A stretch of DNA of 64,000 bases from the NCBI RefSeq assembly GCF_029382255.1, contig NZ_JARLLG010000001.1, positions 1,054,001-1,118,000 of the forward strand, given 5' to 3'. Position numbers and translations under genes: made by a program. This DNA is from Isoptericola croceus. GTDB taxonomy: Bacteria; Actinomycetota; Actinomycetes; Actinomycetales; Cellulomonadaceae. Shown here in pieces: positions 15,971-24,025 of this stretch (the stretch's first letter is position 1; the number at the start of each line of letters is the position of its first letter). Under the pieces are notes generated by a model. The model worked only from the letters and a program-made list of their open reading frames with translations. It had not been told where the DNA came from and did no database searches.

Positions 15971-17590
15971 ATGGGTCATCTTGAGGTGGCGCACGTCGAC
16001 TACGTGCTGCCCGACGGTCGCGTCCTGCTCGACGACGTCTCCTTCCGCGTGGGGGAGGGCAGCGCCACGGCGCTCGTCGGTCCCAACGGTGCCGGGAAGA
16101 CGACGTTGCTGCGGCTGGTCACCGGCGAGCTGCGCCCGGACTCCGGGACGGTCACCGTGAGCGGCGGGCTCGGGATCATGCCGCAGTTCGTGGGCTCCGT
16201 CCGCGACGACACCACCGTGCGCCAGCTGCTCGCCGGCGTCGCGCCGCCCCGGGTCCGCGAGGCCGCTCGAGCCGTCGAGGACGCCGAGACCGCCGTCATG
16301 ACGGTGGACGACGAGGCGGCGCAGATGCGCTACGCCCAGGCGCTCGCGGACTGGGCCGAGGTGCAGGGGTACGAGGCCGAGACGCTCTGGGACGTGTGCA
16401 CGACGGCGGCGCTCGGCGTGGAGTTCGAGCGTGCCCAGTGGCGCGAGGTGCGCACCCTGTCCGGCGGTGAGCAGAAGCGGCTCGTGCTCGAGGCGCTGCT
16501 CCGGGGACCCGACGAGGTCCTGCTCCTCGACGAGCCCGACAACTACCTCGACGTGCCGGGCAAGCTGTGGCTCGAGGAGCAGCTGCGCGCGACCCGCAAG
16601 ACCGTGCTGTTCGTGTCCCACGACCGCGAGCTGCTGGCGCGGTCGGCCGACCGGATCGTGGCGCTCGAACCCGCACCGACGGGATCGGACGCCTGGGTGC
16701 ACGGCGCCGGCTTCGCGACGTTCCACGAGGCACGGCGGCAGCGGTTCGCGCGGTTCGAGGAGCTGCGCCGGCGCTGGGACGAGAAGCACGCCCAGCTCAA
16801 GAAGCTGGTACTCACCCTGCGGCAGCAGGCGGCGAACAGCCCCGACATGGCCTCGCGCTACCGGGCGGCGCAGACCCGGCTGCGCAAGTTCACCGAGGCC
16901 GGCCCGCCGCCGGAACCGCCCCGCGAGCAGGACATCCGCATGCGCCTGCGTGGCGGACGGACCGGCACGCGGGCCGTGACGTGCGAGGCGCTCGAGCTCG
17001 TGGGGCTCATGAAGCCCTTCGACCTTGAGGTCTTCTACGGCGAGCGCGTCGCGGTGCTCGGGTCCAACGGGTCCGGCAAGTCGCACTTCCTGCGGCTGCT
17101 GGCCGGTGGCGACGTGGCGCACACAGGTTCTGCGCGGCTCGGGGCGCGCGTCGTGCCGGGGCACTTCGCCCAGACGCACGCCCACCCCGAGCTGACGGGT
17201 CGCACGCTGCGCGACATCCTCTGGGAGGACCACGCGCAGGACCGCGGGAAGGCCATGGCGGCGCTGCGGCGGTACGAGCTGACGACGGCGGCCGAGCGAC
17301 CCTTCGACCGGCTCTCCGGAGGTCAGCAGGCCCGGTTCCAGATCCTGCTGCTCGAGCTGGCGGGCTGCACCGCGCTGCTGCTCGACGAGCCGACGGACAA
17401 CCTCGACCTGGAGAGCGCCGAGGCGCTGCAGGAGGGCCTCGAGGCGTTCGACGGCACGGTGCTCGCCGTGACCCACGACCGGTGGTTCGCCCGCGGCTTC
17501 GACCGGTTCCTGGTGTTCGGCCAGGACGGGACCGTGCGGGAGTCCTCGGAGCCGGTCTGGGACGAGGGCCGGGTCGAGCGCGCACGCTGA
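15971..17590 (+). CDS. ABC-F family ATP-binding protein
   Basis: A 539-residue protein with two ABC ATPase domains and no membrane segments, the ABC-F layout. The first domain has Walker A 'GPNGAGKTT' (37-45) and signature 'LSGGEQKR'; the second has 'GSNGSGKS' and 'LSGGQQAR'. A charged helical linker (about residues 245-330, 'RRRWDEKHAQLKKLVLTLRQQ') corresponds to the P-site tRNA-interaction motif. ABC-F proteins act on the ribosome as translation factors or as antibiotic-resistance proteins. The second Walker A ends in KSH instead of KST/KSS, an atypical residue. The ATG at 15971 follows AGGAGG inside the broken methyltransferase. Confidence 0.9.
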   Translation: MGHLEVAHVDYVLPDGRVLLDDVSFRVGEGSATALVGPNGAGKTTLLRLVTGELRPDSGTVTVSGGLGIMPQFVGSVRDDTTVRQLLAGVAPPRVREAARAVEDAETAVMTVDDEAAQMRYAQALADWAEVQGYEAETLWDVCTTAALGVEFERAQWREVRTLSGGEQKRLVLEALLRGPDEVLLLDEPDNYLDVPGKLWLEEQLRATRKTVLFVSHDRELLARSADRIVALEPAPTGSDAWVHGAGFATFHEARRQRFARFEELRRRWDEKHAQLKKLVLTLRQQAANSPDMASRYRAAQTRLRKFTEAGPPPEPPREQDIRMRLRGGRTGTRAVTCEALELVGLMKPFDLEVFYGERVAVLGSNGSGKSHFLRLLAGGDVAHTGSARLGARVVPGHFAQTHAHPELTGRTLRDILWEDHAQDRGKAMAALRRYELTTAAERPFDRLSGGQQARFQILLLELAGCTALLLDEPTDNLDLESAEALQEGLEAFDGTVLAVTHDRWFARGFDRFLVFGQDGTVRESSEPVWDEGRVERAR

Positions 17591-17621
17591 TCACCGGCAC
17601 CGTGGTCCCGGCCGGACTGCC

Positions 17622-18764
17622 TCAGCCGAGGCCGGCGAAGAAGGCCCGGATGTCGTTCGCGAGCAGCTCGGGCTCCTCCATCGCGGGGAAGTGCCCGCCC
17701 TCGGTATGCTCGGTCCACCGGTCGATCGCGCCCCAGGTGTTGAACGCCTTGGCCATCAGCGGGTGCGTGTCGAACACCGACCAGGCCGACGGCACCTCGG
17801 AGGCCGACAGCCAGTCGAGCCCGGAGTGCGAGGCCTCGTAGTAGAACTGCGCGCTCGAGGCGCCGCTGCGCGTGAACCAGTACAGGGACACGTTGGTGAG
17901 CAGCTGGTCACGGTCGACCGCGTCGTCCGGGGTCCGGGACGATCCGTTCGTCCAGGTCTGGAACTTCTCGGCGATCCACGCGAGCTGACCGACGGGCGAG
18001 TCGGTGAGGGCGGCGCCGATCGTGTCGGGTCGGTGGTTCTGCATCTCGAAGTAGCCCTGCTCGGCGGCCTCCTGGGTGCGTACGGCCTCGATCTGTGCGA
18101 TCTCGTCGTCCGTCAGGCCTTCGGGGTACGGGAACTGGTCGCCGACCATGCCCAGCGACCTGCCGTCGCTGCCCACGTGGGTGCCGATCACACGCTGCGG
18201 GTAGAGCGCGGCGAGACGACCGGTGGTACCGGCGCCGATGTCGGTGCCGTGCGCGGCGAACCGCTCGTAGCCCAGCCGCGTCATGATCTCGGCGTACGCC
18301 TCCGTGGTGCGCGCCACCTCCCAGCCGGTGCCGGACAGCGGCGTGGAGAACCCGAACCCGGGCAGCGACGGGATGACGACGTGGAACATGTCGGTCAGGA
18401 GGGGGACGAGCCGCTGGTACTCGACGAATGAGCCCGGCCACCCGTGGCTCAGGATCAGCGGCATCGCCGCCGGGTTCGCGGAGCGCGCGTGCACCACGTG
18501 GAAGGTCTGCCCGTCGACGACGGTCGTGAGCTGCTCGTGGGTGTTGAGCGCCGCCTCCTGGGCGCGCCAGTCGAACCCGTCGCGCCAGTACTCGGCGAGC
18601 TCCGCCAGGTAGGCCGACGGGATGCCGCGGCTGAAGTCCGCGGGGTCGTCGCGGCCGGGCACGGGGTGCGGCCGGCGCGTGCGTGCGAGCCGGTCGCGCA
18701 GGTCGTCGACGTCGGCCTGCGGGACGTCGATGCGGAACGGGATGAGTGCGGTGTTCTCTGTCAT
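17622..18764 (-). CDS. Epoxide hydrolase (alpha/beta hydrolase fold)
   Basis: A 380-residue protein with an N-terminal epoxide-hydrolase lid domain (EHN, about residues 5-110, 'FRIDVPQADVDDLRDRLART') and an alpha/beta hydrolase core. The oxyanion-hole motif is 'HGWPGSF' and the nucleophile aspartate lies in 'AAHGTDIGAG'; the C-terminal 'GGHFPAMEEPELLANDI' supplies the catalytic histidine. These enzymes open epoxides to diols, usually in xenobiotic or secondary metabolism. The start is ATG 18764. It is divergent from a WYL regulator across a clear operator, so its expression is probably substrate-induced. Confidence 0.9.
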   Translation of the reverse strand: MTENTALIPFRIDVPQADVDDLRDRLARTRRPHPVPGRDDPADFSRGIPSAYLAELAEYWRDGFDWRAQEAALNTHEQLTTVVDGQTFHVVHARSANPAAMPLILSHGWPGSFVEYQRLVPLLTDMFHVVIPSLPGFGFSTPLSGTGWEVARTTEAYAEIMTRLGYERFAAHGTDIGAGTTGRLAALYPQRVIGTHVGSDGRSLGMVGDQFPYPEGLTDDEIAQIEAVRTQEAAEQGYFEMQNHRPDTIGAALTDSPVGQLAWIAEKFQTWTNGSSRTPDDAVDRDQLLTNVSLYWFTRSGASSAQFYYEASHSGLDWLSASEVPSAWSVFDTHPLMAKAFNTWGAIDRWTEHTEGGHFPAMEEPELLANDIRAFFAGLG

Positions 18765-18777
18765 GACTCCACCCTGA

Positions 18778-18812
18778 CACCTATTGCGGCGGGTTCCCTT
18801 CCGCAATAGGTG
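18778..18812. promoter_or_regulatory. Operator between epoxide hydrolase and WYL regulator
   Basis: CACCTATTGCGG (18778-18789) and CCGCAATAGGTG (18801-18812) are perfect 12-bp inverted arms with an 11-bp spacer, about two helical turns centre to centre. It lies between the two divergent starts (18764 and 18826). It is the expected position for an autorepressor site of the HTH/WYL protein. Confidence 0.8.
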
Positions 18813-18825
18813 GGAGGATCAGGAC

Positions 18826-19788
18826 ATGCTCGAGACCTCGGCCCGCCTGCTCCGGCTGCTGTCGCTGCTGCAGCTCAGACGCGACTGGACGAGCGACCAG
18901 CTCGCCGGACGGCTCGAGGTCAGCAGCCGTACGGTGCGCACGGACATCTCCAAGCTGCGCTCGCTCGGCTACCCCGTCGAGGCGCGGCCGGGCGTGGCGG
19001 GCGGCTACCGGCTGGCGGCCGGTACGGCGATGCCGCCGCTCGTCCTGGACGACGACGAGGCGGTCGCGGTGGCCGTCGGCCTCGGCGCCGTCGCGACCCG
19101 GGGCCTTGGCGCCGAGGAGACGTCGCTCACGGCGCTCGCGAAGCTCGAACAGGTGCTCCCCGCGCGGCTGCGGCGCCGGGTCGAGGCGATCCGTGAGGCG
19201 ACGAGCGTGGTGCGCGGCGCCGATCCGTCGCTCGACCTGGGGATCCTCAGTGCCGTCGCTGCGGCGATCCGCAGCCGCGAGCGGTTCCGGTTCGCCTACA
19301 CGGCGCACGGCGGCGTCGAGTCGTCACGGCTCGTGGAACCGCACCGGCTCGTCAGCTGGGGGTCGCGCTGGTACCTGTTCGCCTGGGACCTCGAGCGGGA
19401 CGACTGGCGCGTCTTCCGCGTCGACCGCGTGGTCCCGCGGCCGCCGACCGGTGCGCGGTTCACCCCGCGCACTCTCCCGGAGGACGGTGTGGTGGAGCAC
19501 GTCGTCGGGCGGGTACGGAGAGTGACGTGGCGTTACCGTGCGCGGATTCTCGTGCGGGCCCCGGCGGAGGTGGTCGAGGCGGCCTTCGGTGCGGCGTTCG
19601 AGGTCGAGGCGGCCGGTCCGGGGGCGTGCCGCGTCGAGGTGGGCTCCGACGACCCCGACCGGCTGGCGCTGTGGATCACCCAGCTCGACGCCGACGTCGA
19701 GGTGCTCGAGGGCACGGAGCTCGCCGGCGCGTTCGAGCGCCTCGCCGCGAGACTGCAGCGCGCGGCGCGTACCCGGTCCACCGACTGA
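18826..19788 (+). CDS. HTH-WYL transcriptional regulator
   Basis: A 320-residue regulator. An N-terminal HTH_11/DeoR-like winged helix (residues 3-60, 'WTSDQLAGRLEVSSRTVRTDISKLRSLGY') is followed by a linker and a WYL domain (about 140-215, 'RFRFAYTAHGGVESSRLVEPHRLVSWGSRWYLFAW') and a C-terminal WCX-type extension. WYL domains bind ligands, often nucleic acids, and control DNA binding. The ATG at 18826 is preceded by GGGAGGATC. A perfect 12-bp inverted repeat upstream makes autoregulation and control of the divergent epoxide hydrolase the obvious hypothesis. Confidence 0.9.
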   Translation: MLETSARLLRLLSLLQLRRDWTSDQLAGRLEVSSRTVRTDISKLRSLGYPVEARPGVAGGYRLAAGTAMPPLVLDDDEAVAVAVGLGAVATRGLGAEETSLTALAKLEQVLPARLRRRVEAIREATSVVRGADPSLDLGILSAVAAAIRSRERFRFAYTAHGGVESSRLVEPHRLVSWGSRWYLFAWDLERDDWRVFRVDRVVPRPPTGARFTPRTLPEDGVVEHVVGRVRRVTWRYRARILVRAPAEVVEAAFGAAFEVEAAGPGACRVEVGSDDPDRLALWITQLDADVEVLEGTELAGAFERLAARLQRAARTRSTD

Positions 19789-19803
19789 GCGCGGCAGCGC
19801 CCC

Positions 19804-21069
19804 TCAGGACGAGGTGGCCGTGACCCGCGCGTCCAGCGACCCCGCGGCCAGCCGCACGTGGATCGCGTCGCCGGTCGCGACGTCGTCGGCGGCCCGCACG
19901 ACGCTGCCGCTGCTGCGTTGCACGACGGCGTAGCCCCGGTCGAGCGTGGAGGCGGGCGACAGGGCCCGCACCTGGGCGGCGAGGCGCCCGATCTCGCCGG
20001 CACCCTGGAGCAGCGCGGCGTCGAGGCGGTGGCGGGCGTGCCGCAGGTGCTGGGTGATCTCGGTCTCGCGAGCCTCGACCATCGTCAGGGGCCGGGCGAG
20101 CACCGGGCGTGACCGGACGGCGTCGAGCCCGTGCTGCTCGCGCGCCAGCAGCGCGGTCACGGCGCCACGCATCCGCTGGCGGGCCTGGACGACCCGCTGC
20201 CGCTCCTCGGTGACGTCCGGCACGATCCGCTTGGCGGCGTCCGTCGGGGTGGAGGCACGGTAGTCGGCCACGAGCTCGATGAGCGGGGTGTCCGTCTCAT
20301 GGCCGATCGCGCTGACCAGGGGAGTGGTGCACGCCGCGGCGGCGCGCACGAGGGTCTCGTTGCTGAAGGGCAGGAGATCCTCCACGGAGCCGCCGCCGCG
20401 GGCGACGACGATCACGTCCACCTCGGGCCGGGCGTCCAGCTCGGTGATCGCCTCGCACACCTCGCGCACGGCGTTGACCCCCTGGACCGCGACCTCGCGG
20501 ATCTCGAAGCGCACCTGCGGCCAGCGCGCCCGGGCGTTGACCACGACGTCGTGCTCCGCCTTGGACTCGCGGCCGCACACCAGCCCGACGACGGCGGGCA
20601 GGAACGGCAGCGGCCGCTTCCGCTCGGCGTCGAACAACCCCTCCGCGGCGAGGACCCGGCGCAGCTGCTCGATCCGGGCGAGCAGCTCGCCGACGCCGAC
20701 CTGACGGATCGCGGTCGCCCGCAGGGACATCCGGCCCGTCTTGACCCAGAACTCGGGCTTGGCCTGGACCACGACGTGGTCGCCGACGTCCGGCTTGCGG
20801 TCCAGCCCGTCGTAGGCGCGGGTCAGCATGTTCACCGGGAGCGACGCCTCGACGTCGGTGTCCCGCAGGGTGACGAACTGCATCCCCGAGGTGCGGCGGT
20901 AGGTGTGCTCCACGACCTGGCCCTCGACCCACACGGTGGACATCCGCGCGACGTAGTCGCGGATCTTGGTCGACAGCAGGCGGACCGGCCACGGACGCTC
21001 CGCCGTGGTCTCGGCGGCGCGCTCGGGCAGCGGCTGCGGGGAGTCTGATCCAGGGCTGGCGTCGGTCAC
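19804..21069 (-). CDS. xseA: Exodeoxyribonuclease VII large subunit
   Basis: A 421-residue XseA: an N-terminal OB-fold (about residues 15-115, 'VWVEGQVVEHTYRRTSG'), then the catalytic exonuclease domain with 'ARGGGSVEDLLPFSNE' and 'SAIGHETDTPLIELVADYRASTPTDAA', and a helical C-terminus that binds XseB. The core catalytic residues D and H in the GHETD motif are present. The GTG at 21069 is chosen as a conservative start. The partner xseB lies 4.4 kb downstream instead of adjacent. It is divergent from ispH. Confidence 0.95.
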   Translation of the reverse strand: MTDASPGSDSPQPLPERAAETTAERPWPVRLLSTKIRDYVARMSTVWVEGQVVEHTYRRTSGMQFVTLRDTDVEASLPVNMLTRAYDGLDRKPDVGDHVVVQAKPEFWVKTGRMSLRATAIRQVGVGELLARIEQLRRVLAAEGLFDAERKRPLPFLPAVVGLVCGRESKAEHDVVVNARARWPQVRFEIREVAVQGVNAVREVCEAITELDARPEVDVIVVARGGGSVEDLLPFSNETLVRAAAACTTPLVSAIGHETDTPLIELVADYRASTPTDAAKRIVPDVTEERQRVVQARQRMRGAVTALLAREQHGLDAVRSRPVLARPLTMVEARETEITQHLRHARHRLDAALLQGAGEIGRLAAQVRALSPASTLDRGYAVVQRSSGSVVRAADDVATGDAIHVRLAAGSLDARVTATSS

Positions 21070-21151
21070 GCGACCCAGGATGCCGCACGTCACCCACAGC
21101 GCACGTGCCGGACGGCAGGCGACCGTCACAGGCTCTCCACACCATGCCTCC

Positions 21152-21157
21152 TAGACT
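21152..21157 (+). promoter_or_regulatory. -10 box of leaderless ispH
   Basis: TAGACT lies 6 nt before the ispH GTG (21164). At that distance transcription would begin at or next to the start codon. No ribosome site is present. The same TAGACT occurs 8 nt before the ychF start. Confidence 0.6.
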
Positions 21158-21163
21158 GGGCGG

Positions 21164-22204
21164 GTGACGACGACTGCCCCCGCCCCTGCCCGCACCTCGA
21201 CCAAGCGTGTGCTGCTCGCCGCGCCACGCGGCTACTGCGCCGGCGTGGACCGTGCCGTGGTCGCGGTGGAGAAGGCGCTGGACGCCTACGGTGCGCCGGT
21301 CTACGTGCGCAAGGAGATCGTGCACAACAAGCACGTGGTCGACACCCTGCGCGAGCGTGGCGCGATCTTCGTCGAGGAGACCGACGAGGTGCCCGAGGGC
21401 GCCCGGCTCGTGTTCTCGGCGCACGGCGTCTCGCCAGCGGTCCGCGAGGCGGCGGCGGCGCGCAGCCTGGACACGATCGACGCGACCTGCCCCTTGGTGA
21501 CCAAGGTGCACAAGGAGGCCGTGCGGTTCGCCAAGGACGACTACGACATCCTGCTCATCGGCCACGACGGGCACGAGGAGGTCGAGGGCACCGCCGGCGA
21601 GGCACCCGACCACGTGCAGGTCGTCAACTCGCCCGACGAGGTCGACAAGGTCGTGGTGCGCGACCCGGACAAGGTCGTCTGGATCTCGCAGACCACGCTG
21701 TCGGTCGACGAGACGATGGAGACGGTGCGCCGGCTGCGCGAGCGGTTCCCGGAGATGCAGGACCCGCCGAGCGACGACATCTGCTACGCCACCCAGAACC
21801 GTCAGGTGGCCGTGAAGAAGCTCGCTCCCGAGTGCGACCTCGTCATCGTGGTCGGCTCGGCGAACTCCTCGAACTCGGTACGGCTCGTCGAGGTCGCCCT
21901 GCAGGCCGGTGCTCGGTCGTCGTACCGTGTGGACCGCGCGACGGAGATCGACGACACCTGGTTCGACGGCGTCACCACGGTCGGTGTGACCTCGGGCGCC
22001 TCGGTGCCGGAGATCCTCGTCGAGGACGTCCTGCGCAAGCTCGCCGACCACGGGTACGGCGACGTCGAGGAGGTCCGCACCGCCACCGAGGACTTGATGT
22101 TCTCCCTGCCTCGCGAGCTGCGGGCCGGTCTCCAGCAGGCCGGTGGGGCGGACGACCGCCCTCGCCCGCAGAAGCGTCGCGAGCTGCCCATCCAGCCCGT
22201 CTGA
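21164..22204 (+). CDS. ispH: 4-hydroxy-3-methylbut-2-enyl diphosphate reductase
   Basis: A 346-residue IspH/LytB. The three cysteines that hold the catalytic [4Fe-4S] cluster are visible: Cys25 in '[11 protein letters not shown]', Cys109 in '[11 protein letters not shown]' and Cys207 in 'ICYATQNRQ'. The active-site glutamate neighbourhood '[11 protein letters not shown]' and 'SANSSNS' are also intact. It performs the last step of the MEP pathway, reducing HMBPP to IPP and DMAPP. Divergence from xseA is common in actinobacteria. The start GTG has a -10 box only 6 nt away and no Shine-Dalgarno, so the message is probably leaderless. Confidence 0.97.
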   Translation: MTTTAPAPARTSTKRVLLAAPRGYCAGVDRAVVAVEKALDAYGAPVYVRKEIVHNKHVVDTLRERGAIFVEETDEVPEGARLVFSAHGVSPAVREAAAARSLDTIDATCPLVTKVHKEAVRFAKDDYDILLIGHDGHEEVEGTAGEAPDHVQVVNSPDEVDKVVVRDPDKVVWISQTTLSVDETMETVRRLRERFPEMQDPPSDDICYATQNRQVAVKKLAPECDLVIVVGSANSSNSVRLVEVALQAGARSSYRVDRATEIDDTWFDGVTTVGVTSGASVPEILVEDVLRKLADHGYGDVEEVRTATEDLMFSLPRELRAGLQQAGGADDRPRPQKRRELPIQPV

Positions 22205-22207
22205 ACG

Positions 22208-23983
22208 TCACGCCGGCGCGGGCCAGAACAGTGGCACCAGCGTGACGGCCGCCACGATCACCAGGGCGGTGAACATCCACCCGAGGCGGGCGTAGTCCGT
22301 GAAGCGGTAGCCGCCCGGGCCGTACACCATCATGTTGGTCTGATAACCGATCGGTGACAGGAAAGACGCTGACGCGGCCACCGCCACGGCGATCGCCGCG
22401 CCCCGCGGGTCGACACCCCCCGCGGCGGCGGCGTTGACCGCGATCGGCAGCATCAGCAGTGCGGCGGCGTTGTTCGTGATGAGCTCGGTGAGCACGATCG
22501 TGGCGAGCACCAGACCCAGCAGCACACCGTGGGGCCCGAGGACACCGGCCACGTCGACGAGGCCGCCGGCGATCGTCTCGGCCAGACCCGAGCTCTCCAT
22601 GGCGGCCGCCAGGCCGAACGCCGAGGCGATGACGAGGATCACGTCGAAGTCGATCGCCCGCCGTGCCTCGGACGCCGTCAGCACCTTGGTGGCGATGACG
22701 ACGGCGGCCGCGATCAGCGCGCCGTTCAGGATCGGCACGAGCCCGGTAGCGGCCAGGGTGACCACCGCGGCGAGCAGGGTGACCGGGACCCACGCCCGCG
22801 ACGTCGCCACGGGAGGGCTCCCGTCGAGCTCCGCAACGAGCAGGAAGTCCGGCCGGTCGCGCCAGCGGTCGCGGAAGCCGGGGTCGCTGACGATGATCAG
22901 CGTGTCACCGAGCCGGATCCGTTCGGTACCCAGCCGGTTCGCGACGAGCTGTCCGGACCGATGGATCGCGAGCACCGCGGCCTGATAGGTGGACCGGAAC
23001 CCGACGTCCTTGAGCGTCTTGCCGACCAGGGGCGAGCGCTGGCCGACGACCGCCTCGAAGTAGCGCACGGACGGTTCCTCGAGGTCCAAGACGTGCTCGA
23101 GCTCGGTGGACCGCAGTCCGGGTGTCTCCTGGAGGTCGACGACACGGTGCGCGGGACCCACGAAGTGCAGGCGGTTGCCCCCGCGCAGGACGGTCTCGGG
23201 CCGGACCGGCGCGATCACCGTGTCGCCTCGGTCGACGGAGGCGAGGAACAGCCCGTCCAGCCGCCGCAACCGTGCCTGCTCGACCGACCTGCCGTCGAGC
23301 GGGCCGCCGGAGACCACCTGCATCTCGAAGGAGAACCGGCGTCCCTCCTCCTCGACCTCGGCGCGCGCCGAGCGGCGGTCCGGGAGAACCACGGGTGCCA
23401 TCAGCACGAGCAGTGCCAGACCGATCAGGGCGATCGGCAGGCCGACCCGGGCGATCTCGAAGAAGCCCAGCTCATCCAGCCCGAACGTCGTCATCTGGCT
23501 CGAGACGACCAGGGTGGTCGACGTACCGATGACCGTCAGCAGCCCACCCATGATCGCCGCGAACGAGATCGGCATGAGGAACTTCGACGGGGCGATGTCG
23601 CGACGGTCGGCCCACGCCGACACCTGCATCACCAGCATCGCGACGACGGGTGTGTTGTTGAGGAAGGCGGAGGCCGCCATCGTCGGGGGCAGACTGCGCA
23701 GCAACGGCCTGCGGTAGGTGCCACGGTCGCCCAGCGTCCGTTGCATCACCGGTGTGAGGGCGCCGGTCTTCTCGACCGCGGCAGCGAGCACGAAGAGTGC
23801 GGCCACGGTGATGGGCGCCGGGTTGGAGAACCCCGAGAACGCCTCCTGGGGAGTGACCACACCGAGCACGAGGACGGCTACCGCTCCGCCGAGCAGCACG
23901 AGCGATGGTGCGATGCGTCCACGGACGAGCAGGGCCAGCACCCCACTCACCACGGCGAGCGTCAACCAGGCATCAACGGTCAC
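22208..23983 (-). CDS. SLC13-family permease with TrkA-C domains
   Basis: A 591-residue transporter: about five N-terminal membrane helices with 'NPAPITVAALFVLAAAVEKTGAL', two cytosolic TrkA-C/RCK-like domains (about residues 215-385, 'FVGPAHRVVDLQE', 'LGDTLIIVSDPGFRDRW'), then five or six helices including 'TELITNNAAALLMLPIAV' and 'SFLSPIGYQTNMMVYGPGGY'. This matches divalent anion:Na+ symporters (DASS/SLC13) that carry dicarboxylates, sulfate or similar anions. The substrate is not identifiable. The NNxAA and SxSPIGYQTN substrate-loop motifs are intact. It converges on ispH with only 3 nt between stops. Confidence 0.88.
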   Translation of the reverse strand: MTVDAWLTLAVVSGVLALLVRGRIAPSLVLLGGAVAVLVLGVVTPQEAFSGFSNPAPITVAALFVLAAAVEKTGALTPVMQRTLGDRGTYRRPLLRSLPPTMAASAFLNNTPVVAMLVMQVSAWADRRDIAPSKFLMPISFAAIMGGLLTVIGTSTTLVVSSQMTTFGLDELGFFEIARVGLPIALIGLALLVLMAPVVLPDRRSARAEVEEEGRRFSFEMQVVSGGPLDGRSVEQARLRRLDGLFLASVDRGDTVIAPVRPETVLRGGNRLHFVGPAHRVVDLQETPGLRSTELEHVLDLEEPSVRYFEAVVGQRSPLVGKTLKDVGFRSTYQAAVLAIHRSGQLVANRLGTERIRLGDTLIIVSDPGFRDRWRDRPDFLLVAELDGSPPVATSRAWVPVTLLAAVVTLAATGLVPILNGALIAAAVVIATKVLTASEARRAIDFDVILVIASAFGLAAAMESSGLAETIAGGLVDVAGVLGPHGVLLGLVLATIVLTELITNNAAALLMLPIAVNAAAAGGVDPRGAAIAVAVAASASFLSPIGYQTNMMVYGPGGYRFTDYARLGWMFTALVIVAAVTLVPLFWPAPA

Positions 23984-24025
23984 GGTCTGCCTCCACGGAC
24001 GCGAGGGTACCGGTCCTCGGCCTGG

